Assembly (NCBI GenBank): GCA_030770425.1
Contig: JASJFT010000020.1
Location: forward strand, 62,001 to 126,000
From: Darksidea phi
Taxonomy: Eukaryota; Ascomycota; Dothideomycetes; Pleosporales; Lentitheciaceae
DNA length: 64,000 nucleotides
Direction: 5' to 3'
Under the pieces are notes generated by a model, which was given only the letters and a program-made list of their open reading frames with translations, searched no databases and was not told the DNA's origin. The position numbers and the translations under genes were made by a program. Every line of letters starts with the position of its first letter. Positions within the stretch are counted from its first letter, which is position 1. Shown here piece by piece: positions 1 through 9,645 of this stretch.

Positions 1-275
1 CGCGATTTCGAATTCTCACCGGGTGGGATCTGGTAAGTGAGGAGACGCGGCGGGGAGGATAGCGAGGAAGCTTCGCGGTCGAAGCTTTTTTGGAAGGCGG
101 GGATGTAGAGGGGCGCGATGTTAGTGTCGGTGATGAGGACGTAGGTCGATGAGGGTATATTCGCGAGGAGATCGTGCGCAATGTAGCTTTGCCAGATGCC
201 GTAGTCTACTACGATTGAGTCCTTGCCCAGGATCTTCACTTTGGTGGGCTCAGCTGGAGCTCCGTTGGCCGCCAT
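1..275 (-). CDS. ARO1: Pentafunctional AROM protein, N-terminal part (3-dehydroquinate synthase domain)
   Basis: Only the first 91 codons lie in the window; the gene runs off the left edge. The start codon is the ATG at 275. The product begins [17 protein letters not shown], continues with [29 protein letters not shown] and ends in PPGENSKSR, which match in order the N-terminal dehydroquinate synthase domain of fungal AROM, including the NAD-site TDTN and PPGE..K motifs. AROM is a cytosolic protein carrying five consecutive shikimate-pathway activities, from DAHP to EPSP, for aromatic amino acid synthesis. The other four domains would lie to the left of the window. Family assignment is firm from sequence recall; completeness cannot be judged. 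Confidence 0.9.
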   Translation of the reverse strand, partial: MAANGAPAEPTKVKILGKDSIVVDYGIWQSYIAHDLLANIPSSTYVLITDTNIAPLYIPAFQKSFDREASSLSSPPRLLTYQIPPGENSKS

Positions 276-1448
276 GCTGATGGTGGGGTGTTTTGCAAAA
301 CGGGAGGGGTCGAGAGGAATTTCGTGCCCCAAACCCAATCCTCAAGAATCACTAAGTGCTCAAGAAGTGCAATTGATCAGGTATGAAGTGTAACAGAAGG
401 CATGGCGGTGAGTCTGACGGGTAAGTGACTCAAGCCGGCAAAATAATATTTCGTGAATGAACGCAAGCCACAAGGCGGTCAGGCCAGCTCTGACGGCGAT
501 GTCGGAGCTAGCTGGCCACCGATGCTTGGCGTGGAAGGCTGGGAGCTTTAACACTCAATGCTGAATGTGCGCTGTAATCCATCCATTTCGGCACCTTGAA
601 AATTGTCTCAGTAACGTTCGCGAAAGGCGCACGCCCAGCGGTTTCCATGCGGCGTACCCTTCCCCCCTGCTTCGCTACGTCCAGAGAAGAGGAGGCTCAG
701 TGGGCAGCGCAACAAAACCGTCAAATATGTACGACGGTGGCACATTAGGCGGTACCTGACATTAAAAGAAACCCCGCGAGAAGTGGGATGCTCCAGACCC
801 ACCTGAAACGTGCCCTGTACGAAAGCCGATCTCTTAGCCATCACAACAATGGCGGTACCCTATTGACCGACACCTCTTCCTATCCGGACAACATCCAAAG
901 GGGCCACATGCTGGGACCAATTACGCACATCACCTGTCACCTGTCGCCGTTGGTCTGCCTTGGGATTGTCTCAACTCTTCTTGGCGTTGCCACTTCAACC
1001 CTCCATTCATCTTCCAGTTTCGGTGTTGGTTTGCGCACCCATGCGCGGGGCCTCAATCTTGGCGTCAGCTTACAGGTGATCGCGAGGCGTCCAGCCTTGC
1101 GTCCAAGGGCGTATGGTACCGTGAAAGCTTTATGCGCGCTCTTCTGGCTCTCTAGACGCTCGTACGGGTGACTTTGATGCTATGTAGTGGTCTCGCATAC
1201 ATCCTCTTTTTCTCATTAAAAGCTAGTTTGATTTGCGCACTTCTTCAAAGATCTTCAACATCTCGCCAAAAGATCGGCCGTGTTATAACACTGCCGGACT
1301 CTCGCACGAAATTCTACTGTGGCTATGCGGGCATGACCGCCCAAATCCTACTGTGGCTATGAGGGCATGTCCACCTAAACCCTAGGCATCAAATGAGATA
1401 TTTATTCGTCTTCCCATCCTCCAACTGAGTCGACTCCCCATACTCAAC
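276..1448. other. Intergenic, divergent promoters
   Basis: No supportable gene. This lies between the divergently transcribed AROM gene and the glycine-rich surface-protein gene. Short ORFs on both strands overlap one another and show no recognisable protein features. The only structure seen is a 34-bp tandem duplication near the right end. Confidence 0.6.
1314..1381. repeat. 34-bp imperfect tandem duplication
   Basis: Two adjacent 34-base copies (1314-1347 and 1348-1381), each starting CTACTGTGGCTATG. They differ at five positions by eye and lie about 70 bases upstream of the next start codon, so probably within the leader or core promoter of the glycine-rich gene. Confidence 0.75.
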
Positions 1449-2685
1449 ATGCATTCTTCATCCGCTTTCATAGCATTAACCATTTTCTCTAACGTCGCAG
1501 TTGCGGTAGCAAAAGGGGGTGGAGGTGGAGGTGGAGGTGGTGGAGGTGGTGGAGGAGGAAAGGGTGGAGGAGGTGGAGGAGGAAAGGGTGGAGGAGGTGG
1601 AGGAGGAAAGGGTGGAGGAGGTGGAGGAGGTGGAGGGCGTCACGGTGGGAGTGGATCAGGTTCAAGGCCCGCTCGTCCAAAGAGAATTGGCATTGAAGAT
1701 GAAGATTACGAGCCCTTAGACACCGGAATAGACGGCTACAATGCTCTCAACGATAATGGCTATCTCCCAGCGCAAGAACAAGCACAAGAAGTGTTAGGGG
1801 ACCTGGAACTCAGCCTCAACGGGACGAACAGTACAGACGCATTCAAGAACATATCGAATGTTGTGCAAACGATTCTATCGACGCCAACCTGCACGCCTAC
1901 TAGCTCGCAAGGCATCACTGTGGTGCCCACCATAACACAAGCTTGCGCTTCGAAACCTTTGTCCTGTTCGTGACTCCTTCGTCCAATCTTAGTCAGATTT
2001 CTAACCAGTGTCTAGTCACGCCGACGAGTACGCTGTCTGCAACTGCATATGCAGCTTGCACAGACTACGCCTCTATTCTTTCATCCTGCGCCTCAGCAAC
2101 CTCCTCCTTCTACGACCTTGTCCCCTCCCAACAAGCACGCTGCGCCTGCTACTCTTCCTCCCAAGTAACTGTTAACTGCTCTCCCAGCCCTTTTCCCACA
2201 TCCTCAGACCTCGGCACAGCAACTCGCCTTTACCAGTCCGCATCCATCCAAGCCCTCGCGACAGCCAGATTCGACAACGCGGCGGATGCGTGCTACGGCT
2301 ACTTCAGCGCCCAGGGTTATTCATCCCTCGCAAATCTGCTGTCTGGCAGCAATAGCAAAAATGAAAGTGTTCTGGGTTGGCAATTCTGCGATAATATCAA
2401 TTTGGAGCTGAAGGGGGCAGCTACAGCCACTACGACAACGGCAGTGAATGCATATACGACTCCTGGACTTCCCTATACGCTGGATAAGCCAACAGCATTT
2501 GGAGAGTGCTATACTCTATATTCATCGATAGGTGAGGGCTCAAGCATATTCGGCCTCACTACTTTAGGCCGGACTGTCTTGGTAAGTTGAGAAATCTTAT
2601 ACTCCTGTGGAATTGCCTCGCTAACATGATCCAGGTTGTCTTTTCACTAATATCAGTGGCTTTCTCCTTCAGTTTGTTTTGGTAA
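1449..2685 (+). CDS. Glycine-rich secreted protein with a GPI-anchor-like tail
   Basis: The start ATG at 1449 opens a signal peptide (MHSSSAFIALTIF..AVAVA) followed at once by a Gly run with regular Lys (1515-1637, a 24-base unit), then an acidic stretch and a Cys/Ser/Thr-rich domain. The last intron is clear: donor GTAAGT at 2582, branch CTAAC, acceptor at 2634. After it the reading frame gives a hydrophobic C-terminus ending in LFW and a stop at 2683-2685, as in GPI-attachment signals. The first junction is not solved: the frame shifts between about 1920 and 2015. Possible introns are 1923-2008, 1920-1996 or 1920-2008, all with poor donors, and a one- or two-base sequence error is equally possible. 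The likely role is a cell-wall or surface protein; no enzyme domain is seen. Confidence 0.65.
1515..1637 (+). repeat. Poly-glycine-coding repeat
   Basis: GGN codon run with AAG inserted every eighth codon, so three copies of a 24-base unit are visible from about 1556. It lies directly after the signal peptide of the surface protein. Such arrays are prone to length change. Confidence 0.85.
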
Positions 2686-3404
2686 TTCCGGTAACCAGAG
2701 TATATCTGCTTTCCATCAATCCTATTCTCATTTTTCCTGCCCCATCATTCATAGACTTAGATACCCTGCACGCTAAAAAAATTCCCGAGTATCATTACTT
2801 GTGCGAACCCAACTTTACGTTCGGTAACCTTTCCTTGCATAACTCAAGCTGGTTACCTTTCTCGTACTTTGCTACTTCTGCCTTCACAAAGAACGCCAAA
2901 CTTGGCACAAATGAAGCAAGCTGCTTCTCCTTTAATTCAAGGAGAGGGGACGGGCGAGTAGTGTTGAGTGACTGCTACCTAACCGGAGGTCAAACGAAGG
3001 ACAGCCTTAACGAAACCCTAATAAATACGAATGTTAATACCACATGGTACATTGGTCCAGAAACTCCCGCACTTTCTCCCTTGATTTTAGTGTGCTTGCT
3101 CCTGCATAATTTACGGATTACGTGGAACACGAATCGCAACACGGAGCGCGCCGAGTCACAGTACGATGAGCATGCCCAATCACTGCATTGTCGGTGTACG
3201 GCCTTGCGGCACACATACCAAATACAAGGCATGCCGTAGTGCACCTTCAGCTCAATTATTTCACGAGGCTGTGACCACCACGCATGTGTGGATAGAACGT
3301 TGATGGACAAGCATAAAGAGCGAGGTATTTACCGCCGTTTCGCAGCACTCGCTTTCGCTCTCCGCAAATCAGGCTTACCATTGTATCCTTCTACCATCTA
3401 CAAT
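2686..3404 (+). other. Spacer with an open frame of unclear status
   Basis: Between the glycine-rich gene and the next small secreted protein. One long open frame crosses 2700-3239 and contains several N-glycosylation-type triplets (NFT, NLS, NSS, NTT), but it has no ATG near its start and overlaps the end of the preceding gene. It could be a decayed exon. I do not call it as a gene. Confidence 0.4.
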
Positions 3405-3852
3405 ATGAGACTCATTCTCGCCAACATAGTCGGTGCCGTCGCCTTCCTCCCATCCGCCTTCTCCACCCGCCCTCTCCCCCCGCAGCGTCCATCGCCAATC
3501 CTGCGCCGGCGATTATGGCGGCACCTCTATCGGCATACTTGCTTGTTGCGATATCGACTTCAACTCCAACAGTGACATGACGTTCAAACTCATCGTGCGC
3601 GATTCGAAAGGCGACAGCCACAGTGTATATGGCTGGTGCATTGTCACTGATGAGCATGGCAAGACTTACTAACTGCCGAGCAGTAAGCTGCACAATATTC
3701 AAGGCGTGGGTACTACTGCTACGAAATCGGGCATCAGGTTTACGTGGAATACGGCGAGGATTAGGTATGTGAGCGCGAAAGCAGGTGTCGATGATGCGAG
3801 GAGTGATACTTGTGCGAAGTGGGAGGGGAATTATGCAACGAGTCCTTATTAA
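3405..3852 (+). CDS. Small secreted cysteine-containing protein, frame interrupted once
   Basis: The ATG at 3405 gives a convincing signal peptide (MRLILANIVGAVAFLPSAFS). The mature part, with Cys in QSC, ACC, GC and DTC contexts, lies in the next frame. The frames meet at a run of six C at 3475-3480, so one base too many in the assembly or a real frameshift separates the two halves. A second break is explained by a 48-nt intron (donor GTGCAT at 3636, branch CTAAC, acceptor at 3683), which removes an in-frame TAA and restores the frame to a stop at 3850-3852. The predicted product is about 130 residues. No family is recognised; the size, signal peptide and Cys content are those of fungal secreted effector-like proteins, but function is unknown. 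Confidence 0.55.
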
Positions 3853-4192
3853 AAGGCAATTAAAGGTTGGGAGGCTACTAGTGTGTATATGTAATTAGGT
3901 GGTACAGGAAGCTGTGCAGGATATTTTGCAGATTTTGGGAAGAGGCGTAGATGGGTTGGTAGCAGATCTAGCACAGGCGGCGAGCTTTTAATCCACCACT
4001 CTACGACCATCTCATCAATTATCCCAAGCTCACCAGTACTGCCTAATCGGACATCTCAGATCTCTTCAAGATAGCACCCAAGCCCACAGCCAAACGACTC
4101 GGGATCAAGGATCATTTCCGACGCCTTATTAAGGCTCCTAGCTTGTTCTCTGACTATATCAACATCTACATCTACCTCCTCCTCATTCCTCT
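3853..4192. other. Intergenic
   Basis: Nothing recognisable. It is the 3' flank of the small secreted protein gene. Confidence 0.5.
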
Positions 4193-4366
4193 TCACCGCT
4201 GTCGCGATCGATTTTCCTCTTCATCCTCGCCAGACTGGCTCGCATTGTTGACCTCAATGTCGCGAATCGCGAAGCGCAGCTCCTGAGCAGTACGCGCAAG
4301 CTTGAACTTGCTCATCTCGTCACCTACCGGCATGCGCGCTTTGAGTAGGTCTGCGCCATTCTTCGT
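4193..4366 (-). pseudogene. Possible gene fragment (unrecognised)
   Basis: An open minus-strand frame of 57 codons bounded by stops reads like ordinary cytosolic protein (for example FKLARTAQELRFAIRDIEV, then an acidic end GEDEEENRSRQR) and has third-position GC bias. It has no start codon context or neighbouring exons that I can join. It may be the tail of a lost gene, for instance of an ankyrin-type protein, but I have no firm family match. Confidence 0.25.
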
Positions 4367-4752
4367 CTAAGTCACGTTTATGTCTTGAAGTACGTGGATC
4401 TAAGCCTGATGCTCGCTCGCAGCATGGCGAAGTTCTCTCGGTGTAGTGTTGGTGCGTCATGCAATGAGCTCTACCAATAAACGAGAACTAGAATCGCTTC
4501 CTGTTGGCTGAGTAGTATTTCCAGGTGCATCGTGGGGCATTTTTGCAATTCCAAAGAGACTATGATAACTACATCTGTACGTGTATGCGTGTTTGAAATT
4601 TAGAGGACGCTTGGTGATGAGGGCGGAGGGCGGCGCGTATCTAATTAGGCGTGCTGCATCCTACAAAAATGACTCAGACTCTACTACAACTACTTCTCTT
4701 AGTCCTGCCTCAAGACGCGGTTACACACAAAACAGATTAGTAAACTCAAGAA
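4367..4752. other. Intergenic, upstream of pyroglutamyl peptidase
   Basis: No gene seen. The last hundred bases are pyrimidine- and A-rich leader-like sequence ahead of the ATG at 4753. Confidence 0.5.
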
Positions 4753-5510
4753 ATGGCTGAATCTAATGCCACTGACGATATTCGCGTCCTCGTGACCGGC
4801 TTCGGCGTAGGTTCGGTGCTCTGACTTCCCACACTCACTCCGCTAACGAGCAATAGCCCTTTCTCGACATAACAACGAACCCCTCCTGGGAGATTGCTTG
4901 CAACCTTCCTTCTTGCCTCACCTCTTCCAATGGTACCAATATCAGACTCATCCTCCCTGATACATACATGCCCGCCGCATACCACAAAATCCTTCCACAG
5001 ACTACTGGTCTGATCGAACAGCATGATCCGGACCTTATAGTTCACATGGGCCTCGCGGTAGATAGAAGCTACTTCGCAGTTGAGCAAAGTGCAGGGAAGG
5101 AGGGGTACCATGACATACCTGACGTAGATCGAAAAGTGTTTACACGCGCTGAGAATAAGAAGGTTTTCGGTAAAGCGCCATCCTCGCTCACGACATCCTT
5201 TGATCTCGAGACTGTTGTTTCTGTATGGCGAGATGCCTGTTCGAGATTGAGTTCTAAAGGCAAAGGAAAGTCAAAGGGGAAGCCCAAGACAGAAGGAATG
5301 GTGCATGTGAGGCTAAGCGATGACGTGGGAACTTTTGTATGCGGATTCGTGTATTATATCAGTATGTTAGAGATGCAAAGAAAAAAGGGAAGGAGAGATG
5401 TGGTGTTTTTTCACGTTCCTAAGTTGGAGGGGGAGGAGCAGGTGGGCGTCGGTGTTGAGGTTACGAAGGAGTTGATTGTGGCGCTCGTGGATGGGTGGAA
5501 ATCTGATTAA
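4753..5510 (+). CDS. Pyroglutamyl peptidase type I-like (peptidase C15)
   Basis: Cytosolic cysteine peptidase family that removes N-terminal pyroglutamate. Two exons, 4753-4806 and 4857-5510, separated by a 50-nt intron (GTAGGT donor, CTAAC branch, TAG acceptor). Splicing joins VLVTGF to GPF and so rebuilds the family's N-terminal GFGPF motif. The 235-residue product has a plausible catalytic set in order: Glu near residue 93 in FAVEQSAG, Cys near 180 in FVCGFVYY and His near 203 in FFHVPKL. These correspond to the E-C-H triad of bacterial enzymes. Fungal members are somewhat longer than the roughly 215-residue bacterial enzymes, as here. The spacing supports an active enzyme. Confidence 0.88.
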
Positions 5511-6010
5511 GCTGGTGTCTATGTTGCAAAATTGGAAGAGTCCTATATTTCAGAAACGTGTCTTGACGAAGATGTAACTCATTCTGTAAAGCTGAGCCGG
5601 TGAGCCTTCCCAGACAACACCTCTGTTTACTTTCGCGCTAGCACGTGCTTTCACCTTCACTACAGAGACAGCTTTAGGTAATACGCTAGTCGTCGTATCT
5701 AAGCATTACATAATTTGGCTAAGCGAGACGGATGCCAAGCCTCCCAATACCTATATAAACAGCTCGCACCAGCCTGTAACCCTAACTCACTCAACTCACT
5801 CAACTCACTCGACTCACTCGACTCACTCGACTCACTCAACGTTGGGGTTTCTCGCTTCCAATCTTCCTTGACACCTCCGGGTTCAATCTGCTCCAACATT
5901 CTCAACCCTTCCGAACACTTTCGGTTCTCCTGCTCTCAAAGCTTTCCACCAACCTTTCGGGTTCTGCTGCTCTCTATGGTGTGCTCGCCTCTATTGGTCA
6001 CCTCACAAAA
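5511..6010. other. Intergenic / possible leader of the next tentative gene
   Basis: Pyrimidine-rich on the plus strand from about 5780. It contains the 9-bp tandem array. An open frame runs from 5840 to 6010 towards the donor at 6011 (reads GSAALYGVLASIGHLTK), so the right part may be the first coding exon of the tentative gene that follows. Confidence 0.4.
5785..5838. repeat. 9-bp tandem array, six copies
   Basis: Six consecutive copies of ACTCACTC(A/G). In one plus-strand frame it would read Ser-Leu-Asn/Asp repeats, but there is no good gene around it. Confidence 0.9.
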
Positions 6011-6059
6011 GTAAGCCACTCGCTTCATTCGCGCTTTAGCACTCACTGACGGCTCTCAG

Positions 6060-6594
6060 CAAAACAAATATATCGACCATGAGACAAACATTTCACAAGA
6101 ACTGTCAACACTCCGCGCTGCCGCCTTGAGAGCGAGCTGTCCCGCTTTCATCATACTACACAGTAAGCACGCTATCCCAACCTCACTGACTCCGCTAACA
6201 CAAGGAGACCAACTACGGGAGTGAAGGTGGTCTAACACCTACCTTCACTCCAACATCATTCTCAACATACATCAACACCTCGGTATGAACACCTCGGTAC
6301 GCAAAGTCATGGGATGGCACAAGCTTGCAGGGCCGGCTGCAGAGCTTCGAGCCGAAAATCCGGAACTGGCATCGGACAGAAGACGCACCACGAGGTGCCT
6401 TCTGGGCAACAGCCAGAGCTGTTGCTTCGGGCCCGACGACCGCATGGAAAGTCATGGGTGAGACGGCATGGCCAGCGTGCAGCTTGGCGGAGCCTACGAT
6501 CGAATCGAGCGAACCTGCACCGGCGAAAAGGGTCTTGGGATTTCTCTATCTGGGTTTTGCGGCAATCGCTTTAACATTTTTTACCTCTCTATAA
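6060..6594 (+). CDS. Tentative small multi-exon gene with a C-terminal membrane segment
   Basis: Model not solved. Supporting signs are two well-formed introns, 6011-6059 (GTAAGC, branch CTGAC, CAG) and 6163-6204 (GTAAGC, branch CTAAC, AAG), flanking a coding-like stretch (YIDHETNISQELSTLRAAAL), and a continuous frame ending at 6592-6594. That frame reads GAFWATARAVAS and later ends in a hydrophobic segment (VLGFLYLGFAAIALTFF). The link between 6221 and about 6325 is unclear. If real, it is a small tail-anchored or single-pass membrane protein. No family recognised. Confidence 0.25.
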
Positions 6595-6597
6595 ACA

Positions 6598-7386
6598 ACT
6601 CCTTATAAATCAAACCAAATCACAACAATGACATCATCAAACCTCTTCTCTGACCGTCTATCTCTTGCGTGAATGCCTCCTGTCAACGTGACTTCGGGTT
6701 CATGATCATTGCGCACTCTCATTCTGCACCTGTGTCACCTTGTCACTAGCCCACCTGTCACCAAAACAAACCGTTGTGCTCGCGTCGTCGAACTTGTAGA
6801 GTCGCCCTCGCCTCCACCCTACGCTTAGCAATTCCTTCGGCCAAAATATTCACCAGTGCTGCCCGTCTAGAACACAGAGTTCTTACGTAAATTCGAATTC
6901 GCTTCTTCCTCTAGCACTGTCCCAACGCTCAGTAGCACCGCCTCCGCTTATACAGATACATATACACAGCCACGGCTGCCGCCGCTTCACCACTGGGCGA
7001 CACGACAGTACTTCGCTCATCGAGTTTCCAGTTCGCCCCGGCGAATCGCACGCTAGCAAGAGAACAGACCACCACGCCGGCGGACCGTACAATGGAACCG
7101 AAGAACTCGTGTTCCTGTCTAATGTAGACGAAATTGAGATCAGATTGTTCCTAATATGTGCAGTGCTGTTCTCGAACGGACTTTGTATCCATAGCTCTCT
7201 TTGATGCCGCTGTATACGGGGGTATTTTTGATAGGGACATGGCCCCTAGATGAGTATAAAGGCCATGTGGCGGATTTGTTCCCTCATCTCGAATGCTGGG
7301 AGTGAGAGGAGAAAGTTGGGGACTTAACGTAATGCATTGTGTGCATGGATGTGATGTAACAAACGTTGAGTATATTAAAATAAAAG
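6598..7386. other. Intergenic
   Basis: No supportable gene. The right half is AT-rich (poly-A-signal-like AATAAA/TTAAAATAAAA near 7376-7384) and probably includes the 3' flank of the minus-strand LRR gene. Confidence 0.5.
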
Positions 7387-8335
7387 CTATACAAGCAATC
7401 CCGGTGCTTTAAATTCTTCCCTAGGCTTTAGCACCGCAGTTGCTAAGCTCTGACTATGTATGAGCACGCTCAATTCACTTTTCGTTGATGACTCTTCTCC
7501 ATCACTCCAACCTCCATACTCCTCTTGATACCTCATCAGATCCCGCGCCTCTTCTATAAACGTCATAGCTACTCGCGGCGACGTCATCCTCACGCTCTTT
7601 TCCTTACCATTCTTGAACGTCTTATCCCAGTGCGCTGTTGGATGCTGAAACAAAACCTCCAGCTTGTTCTTTCTACCCCCGGGCTTTGTAATTGCCGCTA
7701 GTGGGGCGTGATACTCTTCTCCCTCGGTCGTAGCGCGGCGGAGATCCAGGACTTTTAGTTTGGGTGCGCTAGTCGAGACCGAGGGGTCGTTGGCGAGAGG
7801 GGTGAGAGATAGTCAAGTGAGAGGCAGCCGAGGCGTTGTTGGTGACCGGTGATGCTGAGAGAGGTGAGGTTGGGACAGGCAGCGAGAATCAGAGGAATGC
7901 AAGTTCCAGTTATGAGAATCGCGGCATCCAAACGAAGTGTTTTGAGGTTTGGACATGCGCGTGCTAGGTATGTAACCGCATCGTCGCTTATTGGCTGTTG
8001 ATACGACCGAGGCGGGCACTACCTATAGCACTAAGATGTATACTACCATATCATCTATTAGTTTTTTTGGGCTAGGATTGACCATTGCCGAGAAGAAGCT
8101 TGGGACGTACTCTTTCTTCCACTACGAAATCAGGTCCGAACTCGATCTCTTTGATGCCAATCTTGAAACCCAAGTCTTCCGGTTTCCAATCATTCTCCTT
8201 CTCAAAGAAACGCTTCGTTTTGGACTGCCGTGCATTGAACATACCCTTCTGCTCTTGACGCTTTTGGCGGCGCTGCTGTTTCTGGGCCTCCGTACGCCCG
8301 GCTCGCTTTTTCTTCGCAGGTTGAGGGGCGTCCAT
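7387..8335 (-). pseudogene. Leucine-rich-repeat / F-box-type protein, apparently broken
   Basis: Three minus-strand pieces look like one gene. The first, from ATG 8335, is very basic then charged (MDAPQPAKKKRAGRTEAQ, later DWKPEDLGF). The second (about 8010-7815) carries leucine-rich repeats (VTYLARACPNLKTLRLD; LILAACPNLTSLSITG). The third runs from about 7790 to the stop at 7387 and reads KLKVLDLRRAT and then HWDKTFKNGKEK. A donor GTACGT inside the first piece and acceptors near 8020 could join pieces one and two. Pieces two and three are in different frames with no good intron between 7790 and 7830, so a frameshift is likely. The pattern resembles fungal F-box/LRR substrate receptors of SCF ubiquitin ligases, but the F-box itself is not seen. 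Either a decayed gene or an assembly error. Confidence 0.45.
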
Positions 8336-9015
8336 TGGAGATGACAAGAACCAGAGGGGGCAACAAGGGCCTTATCAAGCGTCCATGACTAGCTTAGCGA
8401 CGGCAGCTGCAGATCACACCAAGCCTAGTTGAGATGGTCAGCTTGCGCCATCGATATCGAATCTTGAATCTGGACTAGCCAGGAGCATTAAGGTGTGAAA
8501 ACCATCAGGATTAGTAGTCCGATGGCCTATGTCTCGACGATAACCAAGCTTTTATCGCCAGCACTCGCCCAAAAACTGCACTGGTCATGGCGTTAAGAAG
8601 GCCTTCAAATGTCATTTCGGGGAAGCGGAGCAGGAAGTAGCACAGCTGTTATCGTTTTTCGTATTCGATCCACGCTAGCCTCCAAATAACTCGAGCCCCA
8701 ATTCCTCAGTGATTCATATGTGAGTAATCTTCGTCGATGCACAAGCTTTAACGAATATTACTGACTTTGCAGTCAAAATCATGCTCGAATTAACTCGAAG
8801 CTTTCGCTCGAATCGCTCGGCCACGAAGTCCGTATGGGTATACTCGGAGGACTGATCTTTTGCGATGCACAGATAAGAGACTATAGATTCCTTGTAGGTT
8901 GTATAGTAAGCAAATGGCCGACCAGAATGTGGATGCAGACTTTCTGGGTCTCATGATTGGTATATCATATATTCAATATACTCAATATTAACATACAGAT
9001 TGAAATTTGCAAACG

Positions 9016-9016
<1 letters not shown>
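8336..9016. other. Intergenic
   Basis: No gene recognised on either strand. It is upstream of the LRR-type gene and ends at the homopolymer patch. Confidence 0.5.
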
Positions 9017-9083
<67 letters not shown>

Positions 9084-9261
9084 CGGGGGGGGGGGGGGGG
9101 GGTCGGAGGGGGGGCGGGCGGGGGGGAGGGTGGGGGTGGGGGGGGCGNNNNNNNNNNTACCCCCCCAAATAACAATAAAACATTAAACCCTAATCCAAAC
9201 CCCGGCCGTGAAACGGGAAAAAAATTTGCAAATCCAAAAAAAAACCCCCCCCCCCCCCCCC

Positions 9262-9290
<29 letters not shown>
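9017..9290. repeat. Homopolymer block around an N gap
   Basis: An almost pure G run (9017-9147), ten N (9148-9157), about 87 bases of unique-looking sequence, then 18 C (9245-9262) followed by 28 A (9263-9290). Such runs abutting a gap are typical of assembly or read artefacts. Apparent glycine- or proline-rich proteins here are not real genes. Confidence 0.85.
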
Positions 9291-9292
<2 letters not shown>

Positions 9293-9645
9293 TGCCTCGC
9301 ATTTACTGAAGATGAGATGGGCGGTCCAGTCAGTTGCATTCATGAAAATAGTGAAATATCGTCGCTTGTTGTCGTGGGGTATCCTAAACTAAAAAAAAAT
9401 TCACAAGGAGCAGAGCTAACACCGTAATCCAGCAGCAGAGCACTTTCGAACCACTCGCCTACAACGCCTCCCAGTACTGTCTATAGTTGTTCTCCCCTTG
9501 TTGGGTATTGTGTATGGAATGAGGGAGAAGAGAAGAGCGGGAGTCGCTTCTCGTATTGCGTATCCTGATGATGCTTGATGGTTGCTACACCACAGAGGCG
9601 GACAATGAAAACGGGACCCTAGGCCGCGCTGACTGACGATGCTCG
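9291..9645. other. Intergenic, 3' flank
   Basis: Nothing recognised. It lies immediately 3' of the DUF7029/DUF7223-type gene on the minus strand. Confidence 0.5.

Noticed and set aside
2679..3239. A 186-codon open frame with several N-glycosylation triplets
   Set aside because: It has no ATG at its start, overlaps the spliced end of the glycine-rich gene, and I see no family or introns to join it; possibly a decayed exon.
5715..6014. A 99-codon frame spanning the 9-bp repeat
   Set aside because: It depends on the Ser-Leu repeat and ends at a good splice donor in another frame; the adjacent frame fits better as an exon.
9166..9260. A TTAGGG-like phrase (aaccctaa) near a gap, hinting at telomeric sequence
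   Set aside because: It occurs only once, is not in tandem, and lies between core genes.
8951..9392. Glycine-, proline- or lysine-rich proteins across the homopolymer patch
   Set aside because: They are translations of G, C and A runs and N; artefact.
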